64,000 bases of DNA from the NCBI GenBank assembly GCA_900471925.1, contig UCGV01000002.1, positions 186,001 through 250,000 of the forward strand, written 5' to 3'. The notes under the pieces were generated by a model. The model was not told the origin of the DNA and did no database searches. It worked only from the letters and a program-made list of their open reading frames with translations. How positions within the stretch are numbered: position 1 is the stretch's first letter; each line of letters starts with the position of its first letter. This DNA comes from Hyphomicrobiales bacterium. GTDB lineage: Bacteria > Pseudomonadota > Alphaproteobacteria > Rhizobiales > Rhizobiaceae. Below, one piece after another: positions 1-7,188 of this stretch. A program made the position numbers and the translations under genes.

Positions 1-1
1 G

Positions 2-406
2 GTTCCCGTGCAAGGCTGCGCCATGGATGCCGTCGGCGGCGCGCAGGTGCTCGACATCATGAAGCAACTTGCCGCCCAACATGATATCCGCATCCCGCAT
101 TCCGTCGTTCTCACCCGCATCAGTTCGATCATCACCACGCGGGCGCTGCTGGCGGTCAAGGGCCTGCTCGCCAAGCAGCAGGTCAATGTCATCGACACGG
201 CGCTGATCGAGCGCGCCGCCTATCGCGATATGTTCGTGGCCGGTGGCAGCCTCTACACAATGGATCCTGCCCGCGTCAGCAATCTCGACAAGGCGCAGGA
301 CAATGCTCGCCTGCTGGCGGACGACGTCCTTCGTCTCGTACCACCGAAAGCGGCGCGCGCCAGATCTACAAAGAAGGCCGTCGAGACGGTTAAGGACGCA
401 GCGTAA
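2..406 (+). CDS. ParA/MinD-type ATPase, C-terminal part
   Basis: The reading frame is open from the window edge to a TAA at 404-406, so only the last 134 residues are visible and the true start lies upstream. The visible part resembles the C-terminal half of ParA-family partition ATPases: a segment VVLTRI, the phrase ERAAYRDMF near residue 75, and the usual last helix with DNARLLADDVL. The Walker A and B motifs are not in the window, so ATPase activity cannot be checked. A short Lys/Arg/Ala-rich tail ends the protein. A strong hairpin follows the stop. VirC1-like or plasmid-type ParA paralogues are alternatives. Confidence 0.6.
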   Translation, partial: VPVQGCAMDAVGGAQVLDIMKQLAAQHDIRIPHSVVLTRISSIITTRALLAVKGLLAKQQVNVIDTALIERAAYRDMFVAGGSLYTMDPARVSNLDKAQDNARLLADDVLRLVPPKAARARSTKKAVETVKDAA

Positions 407-438
407 GTCCCACGCGTTTAATGTTTATATCGCTTCCA

Positions 439-473
439 GAAAACGGCTGCCGCCGAGGCAGCCGTTTTCGTTT
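439..473 (+). terminator. Rho-independent terminator after the ParA-like gene
   Basis: A perfect 13-bp stem (439-451 with 457-469) encloses a 5-nt loop. The stem ends in TTTTC and is followed by GTTT. It starts 32 bp after the ParA stop codon and isolates this gene from the next one. Confidence 0.85.
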
Positions 474-509
474 GAATCCATCGCCAATTCAAATGTTCAT
501 GTTTTGTTC

Positions 510-537
510 TTGACAAGAAAGCCAACTCTTGTAGGCT
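510..537 (+). promoter_or_regulatory. Sigma-70-type promoter of the LigT-like gene
   Basis: A consensus TTGACA at 510-515 is followed after 16 bp by TAGGCT at 532-537, a weak -10. It lies between the upstream terminator and the 2H phosphoesterase gene, so it would drive that gene with a short leader of about 40 nt. Confidence 0.5.
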
Positions 538-553
538 GCTCCTTGAGTAAACT

Positions 554-571
554 AGGAGGCGGGCGATGTAG
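554..571 (+). promoter_or_regulatory. Strong Shine-Dalgarno feeding an ATG-TAG start-stop pair
   Basis: AGGAGG at 554-559 is placed 6 nt before an ATG at 566-568, which is followed at once by TAG at 569-571. The next in-frame start for the LigT-like protein is ATG 584, only 12 nt after the stop, and it has no good ribosome site of its own. The layout suggests reinitiation after a start-stop element. A sequencing error or an unrecognised start codon is also possible. Confidence 0.4.
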
Positions 572-583
572 TCCGTAGTTCAA

Positions 584-1192
584 ATGCCTCATTTTCCACT
601 CGATCCGAATGGCTCGGCTCCCCAAAAGAAATCCAGGCTTGTCGGAGAGCGGCACCACAGGCTGCTATTCGTTCTCCGTCCCAGTGCTGAAGTTGCATCC
701 AAGGCGCTGGAGATTGCGGGCGTCTATCGCAACGCGCATTCGCTGACGGGGCCTTCGCGGCCCCATGAGTTGCTGCATGTCACGATGAACGGCGTCGGCG
801 CCTATAGCAGGTTACCGGATGATATCGTCTTCGGTGCAGAACAGGTCGCTGCGGCGGTGCGCTCTCGGCCGTTCGATATTGTACTCGACGAGGTCATGAG
901 CTTCCGTCATCCGGATCAACCGCAAGCCTTCGTCATCTGCGGCAGACAAGAAAACGAGGCGCTGATGGACCTCCGCCAGCAAATTCAGGAAGGGCTATAC
1001 GAGGCCGGACTACCCTATAATGCCGGCGGCCATCTGACGCCGCATATGACGCTGCTCTACGACCGCAAGACCGTGCTGCCTGAAAAGCTTGACCGACCTC
1101 TGCGGTGGACGATCCGCGAATTCCTGCTGATTCACAGCATCTACGGAAAGAGCGAGCATCACGTGCTCGGCCGCTGGCCGCTGCTTGGGTGA
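584..1192 (+). CDS. 2H phosphoesterase (LigT/2'-5' RNA ligase family)
   Basis: The 202-residue protein carries the two HxT signatures of the 2H phosphoesterase superfamily: HVT at residues 65-67 and HMT at 154-156, the second inside the typical LTPHMTLLYD context. Members act on 2',3'-cyclic or 2'-5' RNA ends, often as cyclic phosphodiesterases. The real substrate of this subgroup is unknown. The first 20 residues are polar and not part of the fold. ATG 584 is the only convenient start, but its ribosome site is poor (see the start-stop element just upstream). It is probably a single-gene unit. Confidence 0.85.
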   Translation: MPHFPLDPNGSAPQKKSRLVGERHHRLLFVLRPSAEVASKALEIAGVYRNAHSLTGPSRPHELLHVTMNGVGAYSRLPDDIVFGAEQVAAAVRSRPFDIVLDEVMSFRHPDQPQAFVICGRQENEALMDLRQQIQEGLYEAGLPYNAGGHLTPHMTLLYDRKTVLPEKLDRPLRWTIREFLLIHSIYGKSEHHVLGRWPLLG

Positions 1193-1241
1193 GCTGCGCT
1201 TGCACCCCGGGTGGGGTTTCGCATAAGACTCCCCACCCAAT

Positions 1242-2324
1242 ATGCATATGCGGAGCAAGACAGTGGACGTTTCAGAGATCATCCTCCCCGGCGATACACC
1301 AGGCATCGAATGGCGGGTGCCGGTCATGCGGTTCAATGGAAATGATCCTGCTGCGCCCAAGGTCTATATCCAGGCCGCCCTGCATGCCAACGAGTTGCCG
1401 GGCACGGCGCTCGCGCATTTTCTTTGTGGCAAGCTGCGACAGGCGGAAAGCGAAGGGCGGATCGCCGGCGATATCACGCTCGTACCGCAGGCAAACTCTG
1501 TTGGAGCCGCACAATCGCATTTCGGCGAGCTGCAGGGCCGCTTCGATCTGGGATCGCGGACCAATTTCAATCGCGACTTCCCGCTGATCTCGATCCGCGA
1601 TCGGGCAGAACTGCTTGATGGTCTCGATAGTTATCCGGCTATTGATCGACTGAAACGCGAGTTGATCCATATGGCTCTCGGCGCCGATCTCGTGCTTGAT
1701 CTGCATTGCGACGATGAATCGCTGCAATATGCCTATATCGACGAAGCCTTCTGGCCGGAGGCGTCAGATCTTGCCGCCGCACTTAACATGGAAGCAGTAC
1801 TGCTTTCGGATGGCGAAAGCTCCGCCTTTGAGGAGGCCGTCAGTTTCGCCTGGAAATACGAAGTGCCAGGCGAACGCAAGGCGACCCTTTCCGGCAAACT
1901 TTCCGTAACGGTGGAGCTGCGTGGCCGGCGCGACGTCTATCCCGGCATGGCCGAGACGGATGCAGAGGGCCTGCTGCAGTTCCTGATCGGCCGTGGCATC
2001 GTCAATGGCGCCCCGGCTGTAAACTCGGTTTTCTCCGGCCCGGCCGTGCCGCTCGACAACGTGGAGATCGTTCGCGCGCCTCAAGGCGGCACGGTTCTGT
2101 TCCATCGCGATATCGGCGAGCGCGTATCGGAAGGCGAGCTTCTTGCGACGATCGTCACGCGGCCGGGTTTTGTCGAAGGCGATATCGACATCCATGCACC
2201 GCAGGACGGTCTGTTTCTGACCCGGACATCCGACCGCCTGGTGCGCCGGCGTGGCGACCTGATGAAGATCGCCGCCGACCAACCGAGCAAGGCAGCACGG
2301 AAGGCCGGCACGCTGGAAGATTGA
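1242..2324 (+). CDS. Succinylglutamate desuccinylase/aspartoacylase-family deacylase
   Basis: This 360-residue protein has the M14-like zinc deacylase pattern: HANE with H48 and E51 as likely zinc ligands, a later DLHCD segment that would give the third ligand, and VELRG near residue 225, which would hold the catalytic Glu. The C-terminal 90 residues form a beta-rich lipoyl-like module, common in AstE/AspA relatives. It probably hydrolyses an N-acyl amino acid or related amide; the substrate is not predictable. Start codons at 1242 and 1248 are both possible and neither has a clear ribosome site. A weak inverted repeat lies directly upstream (1209-1238). The phosphonate pair follows on the same strand. 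Confidence 0.85.
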   Translation: MHMRSKTVDVSEIILPGDTPGIEWRVPVMRFNGNDPAAPKVYIQAALHANELPGTALAHFLCGKLRQAESEGRIAGDITLVPQANSVGAAQSHFGELQGRFDLGSRTNFNRDFPLISIRDRAELLDGLDSYPAIDRLKRELIHMALGADLVLDLHCDDESLQYAYIDEAFWPEASDLAAALNMEAVLLSDGESSAFEEAVSFAWKYEVPGERKATLSGKLSVTVELRGRRDVYPGMAETDAEGLLQFLIGRGIVNGAPAVNSVFSGPAVPLDNVEIVRAPQGGTVLFHRDIGERVSEGELLATIVTRPGFVEGDIDIHAPQDGLFLTRTSDRLVRRRGDLMKIAADQPSKAARKAGTLED

Positions 2325-2429
2325 GGCGGCCTTCTTTTCCACACTGCTGATGTAAGGCTCAGCGCAACTGTCACACAGGCTTCAAGAAAATCCGCCAAGC
2401 CGTGGAAGACATGTTGCGAAGGAGCTTTC

Positions 2430-3560
2430 ATGCCGCATTACGACATTGCGATCGTTGGCGCAGGTATTGTCGGGCTGGCGCACGCGCTGGCGGCGGCAAA
2501 GCGCGGCAAACGGGTCGTCGTTGTTGACCGGGACGCACAGGCGAACGGCGCCTCGGTGCGCAACTTCGGCTTTGTGACAGTGACCGGCCAACAGGTCGGC
2601 GATTGCTGGGACAAAGCACGCCGCGCCCGCGATGTCTGGGCCGAAGTGGTCGATGAAGCCGGCATCGACGTGCTGCAGCGCGGGCTCGTTCTTGCCGCAC
2701 GGCTGGACGAGTCGGAAGCCGTGATCGACGCCTTCCTGAGGACCCCGATGGGCGAAGCCTGTGAAAGGCTGTCGGTGGACGAGGCGCGGCGGTTCGTACC
2801 GGCGCTGCGGCCGGAAGCGGCGCGTTTTTCGCTCTATAGCCCGCTTGAACTGCGCGTGGAATCGCGCACAGCCATTCCCCTGCTCGCCCGTTATCTGGAA
2901 ACGAAATATGGTATCGAGTTCCGTCGTTCGATGGCGGTGAGCGCAGTGGAACCGCCACGGATTGAAACCGCGGCTGGTGTGATCGAGGCGGAAACGGTGG
3001 TCGTCTGCCCCGGTGACGATTTCAAGAGCCTGTTTGCCGAGCGTATCGCTTCCTATGGCGTGACGCGCTGCAAGCTGCAGATGATGCGCGTCGTGCCTGC
3101 ACAGCGGGTTTCCTTCGGCACTGCCGTCATGTCCGATCTCGGGCTCGGGCGCTATCTCGGCTATGCGGAACTGCCTGAAGCAACCGCCCTGAAAGCCCGG
3201 CTCGCCCGGGAGTTCAAACCGGAACGCGACAACGGCATCCATCTGATCGTCACACAATCGGAAGACGGCTCGCTCGTCGTCGGCGACAGCCATCACTATT
3301 CCGAAACACCCGATCCTTTCGGGCTTGAAAGGGTCGATCGTCTGGTTCTCGACGAGCTGGACGCGGTGCTCAACCTGCCGGGACGCTTCATCACTGAACG
3401 CTGGATCGGCACCTATGCCTCGGCATCCGACCGCTGGCGCTTTACCGACAAGCCTTCCGACGCGCTGCGAATCGTGGTGGTCACGGCAGGCTGCGGCGCA
3501 TCCACCGCCTTCGGCATCGGCGAAGAAACCATCGAAGATCTCTACGGGAGCGCAGCATGA
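2430..3560 (+). CDS. FAD-dependent oxidoreductase, phosphonate-associated (TIGR03364/HpnW type)
   Basis: The N-terminus DIAIVGAGIVGLAHALAA is a classic Rossmann GxGxxG FAD site, and the 376-residue length fits the DAO (D-amino acid/glycine oxidase) family. The last residues overlap the phosphonoacetaldehyde hydrolase start by 4 nt (ATGA), so translation is coupled. In this DAO clade such pairing is known, and the likely job is oxidation of 2-aminoethylphosphonate, or an N-alkylated form of it, to phosphonoacetaldehyde plus amine. This would replace the PhnW transaminase, of which no gene is seen here. A GGAG lies 6 nt before ATG 2430. The exact amine substrate is inferred from context only. 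Confidence 0.85.
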   Translation: MPHYDIAIVGAGIVGLAHALAAAKRGKRVVVVDRDAQANGASVRNFGFVTVTGQQVGDCWDKARRARDVWAEVVDEAGIDVLQRGLVLAARLDESEAVIDAFLRTPMGEACERLSVDEARRFVPALRPEAARFSLYSPLELRVESRTAIPLLARYLETKYGIEFRRSMAVSAVEPPRIETAAGVIEAETVVVCPGDDFKSLFAERIASYGVTRCKLQMMRVVPAQRVSFGTAVMSDLGLGRYLGYAELPEATALKARLAREFKPERDNGIHLIVTQSEDGSLVVGDSHHYSETPDPFGLERVDRLVLDELDAVLNLPGRFITERWIGTYASASDRWRFTDKPSDALRIVVVTAGCGASTAFGIGEETIEDLYGSAA

Positions 3561-4336
3561 CGCAATTCAAGGCAGTGGTCTTCGACTGGGCCGGCACAGT
3601 CATCGATTTCGGCTCCTTCGCACCGATGGGCGCCTTCGTTGAAACCTTCGGCAAGTTTGGTGTCGAGGTAACGATTGCGGACGCCCGCAAGCCGATGGGG
3701 CTTCCCAAGCGCGCGCATATCGCTGCGATGCTGGCCGAGCCGCATATCGCCGCCCGCTGGCAGGCTGCGCAGGGCACGCCTCCGGATGAAGCGGCGATCG
3801 ATCGCGTCTACGAGCTTTTCGTGCCGCTGAACGAGGCGGTGGTCAGCAATTATTGCGCGCTGGTACCGGGTGCGATCAAGACGATCGAATATCTGCGCGA
3901 GCGGCAGATGAAGATCGGCTCGACGACAGGTTATACGCGCTCGATCATGGAGCGCGTACTGCCACCCGCCGCCGAGCAGGGCTATGCGCCCGACAACCTG
4001 ATCTGCGCCGACGACCTGCCGCTCGGCCGGCCGACCCCGATCGGCATGTACAAATGCTTCCTGGACCTGATGGTCTACCCTGCCTCTGCCGTCATCAAGG
4101 TCGACGATACCGAGCCAGGCATTGCCGAGGGTGCGGCCGCAGGCTGCGTAACCGTCGGCGTGACACTCTCCGGCAACGAGGCAGGCTTGACAGCCGACGA
4201 GCTGGATGCGCTTTCGCCGCAGGCACGGGCCGAACTGCACAAGCGGATCGGCGAAAAGCTGATCGCAGCTGGCGCCGACTATATTATCGAGACGGTGGCC
4301 GATTTGCCGGCGCTGATCGAAGAGCTAGAGGGATAA
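3557..4336 (+). CDS. phnX: Phosphonoacetaldehyde hydrolase (phosphonatase)
   Basis: The enzyme splits phosphonoacetaldehyde to acetaldehyde and phosphate in the cytoplasm. The 259-residue HAD protein starts with FDWAGTVID, giving nucleophile D10. In MGLPKRAHI, K51 corresponds to the Schiff-base lysine in the cap domain that separates true phosphonatases from other HAD enzymes. IKVDDTEPGI near residue 180 carries the magnesium-binding acids. It is translationally coupled to the upstream FAD oxidoreductase (ATGA overlap), so the two form a compact phosphonate-use module with no transporter in view. A perfect palindrome sits at the stop codon. Confidence 0.93.
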   Translation: MTQFKAVVFDWAGTVIDFGSFAPMGAFVETFGKFGVEVTIADARKPMGLPKRAHIAAMLAEPHIAARWQAAQGTPPDEAAIDRVYELFVPLNEAVVSNYCALVPGAIKTIEYLRERQMKIGSTTGYTRSIMERVLPPAAEQGYAPDNLICADDLPLGRPTPIGMYKCFLDLMVYPASAVIKVDDTEPGIAEGAAAGCVTVGVTLSGNEAGLTADELDALSPQARAELHKRIGEKLIAAGADYIIETVADLPALIEELEG

Positions 4337-4352
4337 GCGCCGGCCGGCGCTT
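4335..4352. repeat. 18-bp perfect palindrome at the phnX stop
   Basis: AAGCGCCGG is followed directly by its reverse complement, with no spacer. It begins on the last bases of the phnX stop codon. With no T-run it is not a standard terminator; it may be a processing or mRNA-end hairpin. Confidence 0.5.
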
Positions 4353-4406
4353 GCAGCCTTCGCCCGGCATGATATTTCCCTGATGATACAGGGAGACTGA
4401 ACGGGC

Positions 4407-4757
4407 ATGGCTGCTACCATTTACGGTATCAAGAACTGCGACACGATGAAGAAGGCCCGAAGCTGGCTGGAAGCTCATGGTGTCGCCTACGACTTTCATG
4501 ACTACAAGGCCATCGGCATCGACAGCGCCCATCTGGAGCGCTGGGTCGACGAGGCCGGCTGGGAAACGGTGCTGAACCGCGCCGGTACCACCTTCCGCAA
4601 TCTCCCCGATGCCGCGCGGGAAAATCTCGACCGCGATAAAGCGATCGCCCTGATGCTAGACCAGCCATCGATGATCAAGCGGCCGGTACTGGAAATAGAC
4701 GGCAAACTGCTCATCGGCTTTAAGCCAGATGTCTATGCGCAGGCGTTCAGGGACTGA
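4407..4757 (+). CDS. ArsC/Spx-family thiol reductase-like protein (YffB type)
   Basis: At 116 residues it is a single thioredoxin-fold ArsC domain. It begins IYGIKNCDTMKKA, with the one conserved cysteine at position 11. This motif and length fit the YffB subgroup, which is glutathione-linked rather than a proven arsenate reductase. No ars genes are nearby. The stop lies 3 nt before the ybaK start, so the two are probably cotranscribed. GGGAGA stands upstream of ATG 4407. The physiological substrate is unknown. Confidence 0.85.
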   Translation: MAATIYGIKNCDTMKKARSWLEAHGVAYDFHDYKAIGIDSAHLERWVDEAGWETVLNRAGTTFRNLPDAARENLDRDKAIALMLDQPSMIKRPVLEIDGKLLIGFKPDVYAQAFRD

Positions 4758-4760
4758 GCC

Positions 4761-5234
4761 ATGTCCAAGACCACCCGCGCCACTCAAGTTCTCACGCAAG
4801 CCGGTGTCACCTTCACGGTTCACACCTACGACTATGATCCGAATGCCGAGCGCGTCGGGCTGCAGGCTGCTGAAGCGCTCGGTGAGGAACCGCATCGCGT
4901 GCTGAAGACGCTGATGGCGGAGGTGGATGGAAAACCGGTCTGCGTGGTCGTGCCTTCTGACCGCGAGGTCAGCATGAAAAAGCTTGCCAGCGCCTTTCGC
5001 GGCAAATCGGCCAATATGATGAAACCCGCCGATGCGGAGCGGCTGACGGGATACCACGTCGGCGGCATCAGCCCGTTCGGGCAGAAGAAGATCGTGCCGA
5101 CGGCCATCGAGGAAACGGCACTCGCCGAGACACTGGTTTTTATCAATGGCGGGCAACGCGGGCTGCAGGTACGGCTCGACCCCAGGGCTGCGCTGAAAGC
5201 ACTGAAGGCGACGGCCGCAGCGCTGATCGCCTGA
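4761..5234 (+). CDS. ybaK: Cys-tRNA(Pro)/Cys-tRNA(Cys) deacylase YbaK
   Basis: The 157-residue protein matches the YbaK/EbsC editing family, which hydrolyses Cys-tRNA(Pro) made in error by prolyl-tRNA synthetase. Seen features are the opening helix with TRATQVL, the HRVLKTLMAEVDG segment that carries the conserved active-site lysine, and the GGISPFGQKK loop close to residue 105. Its length is that of the family. It is directly downstream of the ArsC-like gene, 3 nt away, in the same operon. Confidence 0.92.
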   Translation: MSKTTRATQVLTQAGVTFTVHTYDYDPNAERVGLQAAEALGEEPHRVLKTLMAEVDGKPVCVVVPSDREVSMKKLASAFRGKSANMMKPADAERLTGYHVGGISPFGQKKIVPTAIEETALAETLVFINGGQRGLQVRLDPRAALKALKATAAALIA

Positions 5235-5323
5235 AGTACGATGATGTGACCAAAGCGCTTCATTTTCGCCGTAAAGGGGTCTAAGTCTTTCACCTTCCAT
5301 TTCAGAAAAGGCAGGTTGATCCC

Positions 5324-6577
5324 ATGACGTTCATGCCCCAGAGCCACAGCTCCGTCGATCCCGTCAAACTCGAAAAGCTGGCGGAAGTCGCCATCAAGGT
5401 CGGCCTGCAGCTGCATCAGGGGCAGGATCTCGTCATCACCGCTCCTGTCGTGGCGCTGCCGCTAGTGCGGCTGATTACCAAACATGCCTATCTTGCAGGT
5501 GCAGGCCTTGTCTCGACCTTCTATTCGGATGAAGAGACGACGCTGGCACGCTATCAGTATGGCAACGACGACAGCTTCGACCGTGCCTCGGGCTGGCTCT
5601 ATGACGGCATGGCTAAGGCCTATGAAAAGGGTGCCGCACGCCTCGCTGTTGCCGGTGACAACCCGATGCTGCTGGCGGAGCAGGACCCGAGCAAGGTCGG
5701 CCGTGCCAATCGCGCCAACTCCACAGCCTACAAGCCGGCGCTGGAGAAAATCTCCAACTTCGACATCAACTGGAACATCGTCTCTTATCCCAACCCGTCC
5801 TGGGCGAAGGTGGTCTTCCCAGACGATCCCGAAGCAATTGCCGTCGCCAGGCTTGCCAAGGCGATCTTTGCCGCCTCGCGTGTCGATCTCGACGACCCTA
5901 TTGCCGCCTGGGCCGAGCATAATGCTAATCTGCGCAAGCGTTCGTCCTGGCTGAACGGAGAGCGCTTCGCCGCTCTCCATTTTACCGGACCGGGCACTGA
6001 TCTGACGGTCGGCCTGGCCGACGGCCATGAATGGCATGGTGGCGCCTCGACCGCGAAAAACGGCATTACCTGCAATCCGAATATTCCGACCGAGGAAGTC
6101 TTCACCACGCCGCATGCGCTGCGCGTCGAAGGCTATGTGTCGAGCACCAAGCCGCTTTCGCATCAGGGCACGCTGATCGACAATATCCGGGTGCGCTTCG
6201 AAGGCGGCCGCATTGTGGAAGCCAAGGCCTCGCGTGGCGAGGAAGTGCTGAACAAGGTGCTGGATACGGATGAAGGTGCGCGCCGGCTGGGTGAAGTGGC
6301 ACTGGTGCCGCATTCATCGCCGATTTCGGCAAGCGGCATCCTGTTCTACAACACGCTGTTCGACGAGAACGCCTCCTGCCACATCGCGCTCGGCCAGTGC
6401 TATTCCAAGTGCTTCCTCGACGGCGCTTCGCTGAGCCAGGAGCAGATCAAGGCGCAGGGCGGTAATTCCAGCCTGATCCATATCGACTGGATGATCGGCT
6501 CCGACAAGGTCGATATCGACGGCATCAAGCCCGATGGCTCACGCGTGGCGGTCATGCGTCAGGGCGAGTGGGCCTGA
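5324..6577 (+). CDS. M29-family metallo-aminopeptidase
   Basis: This 417-residue protein is a member of the thermophilic aminopeptidase (AmpS/AmpT) family, cytosolic dimetal exopeptidases. The likely metal ligands are in EEVFTTPH around residue 265, in VPHSSPIS around 335 and in LFDENASCHIALG around 355, all in the expected order. The first five codons contain two ATGs (5324 and 5333). No signal peptide is seen. It is monocistronic and convergent with the quinone reductase gene; a long hairpin just beyond the stop may end both transcripts. Confidence 0.9.
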   Translation: MTFMPQSHSSVDPVKLEKLAEVAIKVGLQLHQGQDLVITAPVVALPLVRLITKHAYLAGAGLVSTFYSDEETTLARYQYGNDDSFDRASGWLYDGMAKAYEKGAARLAVAGDNPMLLAEQDPSKVGRANRANSTAYKPALEKISNFDINWNIVSYPNPSWAKVVFPDDPEAIAVARLAKAIFAASRVDLDDPIAAWAEHNANLRKRSSWLNGERFAALHFTGPGTDLTVGLADGHEWHGGASTAKNGITCNPNIPTEEVFTTPHALRVEGYVSSTKPLSHQGTLIDNIRVRFEGGRIVEAKASRGEEVLNKVLDTDEGARRLGEVALVPHSSPISASGILFYNTLFDENASCHIALGQCYSKCFLDGASLSQEQIKAQGGNSSLIHIDWMIGSDKVDIDGIKPDGSRVAVMRQGEWA

Positions 6578-6595
6578 TAACCAAGCTATCGATGA

Positions 6596-7186
6596 TCAGA
6601 CGGCGGCAAGCGCCTTGCGCACTCGCTCGAGATGCGCAAGGCGCTTTGCTTCCGTTGTGCGATCCATGTCGTGCAGGCTGAGCATCCGGAAACTGACGCG
6701 TCTCGCGCAGAATGCGGCAATACCCCGCTTCAGCAAGCGGCGGACGGGATTGCCCATATAGAGATGCACCAGCCACCACGGCGAGCCTGTGGTCGTCAGC
6801 GCATAGAGCAGCTTGATGTTGGTCAGCTGCGGCACGATGCGGCCGCCGGCAGCATCGTGGGAAAAGGCGACACCAGGTGCGAAGACACGATCGATGAAGC
6901 CCTTCAATATGGCGGGGAAATTGAACCACCATTGCGGAAAAACCAGAACGAGGCCATCCGCCGCCTTCAGCCGTGCGACGATGCCGGCAACGGCGGAGCT
7001 GTCGTAAGGCACATCGAAATAACCGCCGCGTTCGGCTCTCGACAGCCGCGGGTCGAAGTCCTCGGCGTAGAGATCGAGAAGATCGACCGTATGACCTGAT
7101 CTTTCCAGCGCCTCGCGGGCGGTGCGGGCCACGGATGCGGCAAAACTCTCGGGCAAGGGGTGAGCGAGCACGAGCAGGATCCGCAT
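6596..7186 (-). CDS. NAD(P)H-dependent quinone oxidoreductase (flavodoxin-like fold)
   Basis: The 196-residue protein begins MRILLVLAHPLPESF, the nucleotide-phosphate loop of the MdaB/KefF/NQO1-like family. It carries VFPQWWFNFPAILKGFIDRV, the motif that packs on the flavin. It should reduce quinones by two electrons in the cytoplasm. The start lies 2 bp after the xseA stop on the same strand, so the two genes are likely cotranscribed even though their functions are unrelated. The 3' coding end contains a 14-bp inverted repeat. Confidence 0.87.
   Translation of the reverse strand: MRILLVLAHPLPESFAASVARTAREALERSGHTVDLLDLYAEDFDPRLSRAERGGYFDVPYDSSAVAGIVARLKAADGLVLVFPQWWFNFPAILKGFIDRVFAPGVAFSHDAAGGRIVPQLTNIKLLYALTTTGSPWWLVHLYMGNPVRRLLKRGIAAFCARRVSFRMLSLHDMDRTTEAKRLAHLERVRKALAAV
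6608..6646. terminator. 14-bp inverted repeat at the convergent gene ends
   Basis: Bases 6608-6621 and 6633-6646 are perfect reverse complements around an 11-nt loop. The repeat lies inside the last codons of the quinone reductase gene and about 30 bp past the aminopeptidase stop. It may act as a terminator for the plus-strand gene, but only three T residues follow. Confidence 0.5.
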
Positions 7187-7188
7187 CG

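Noticed and set aside
1209..1238. 8-bp inverted repeat before the deacylase gene as a terminator or riboswitch
   Set aside because: No T-run and a 14-nt loop; no known riboswitch core is seen.
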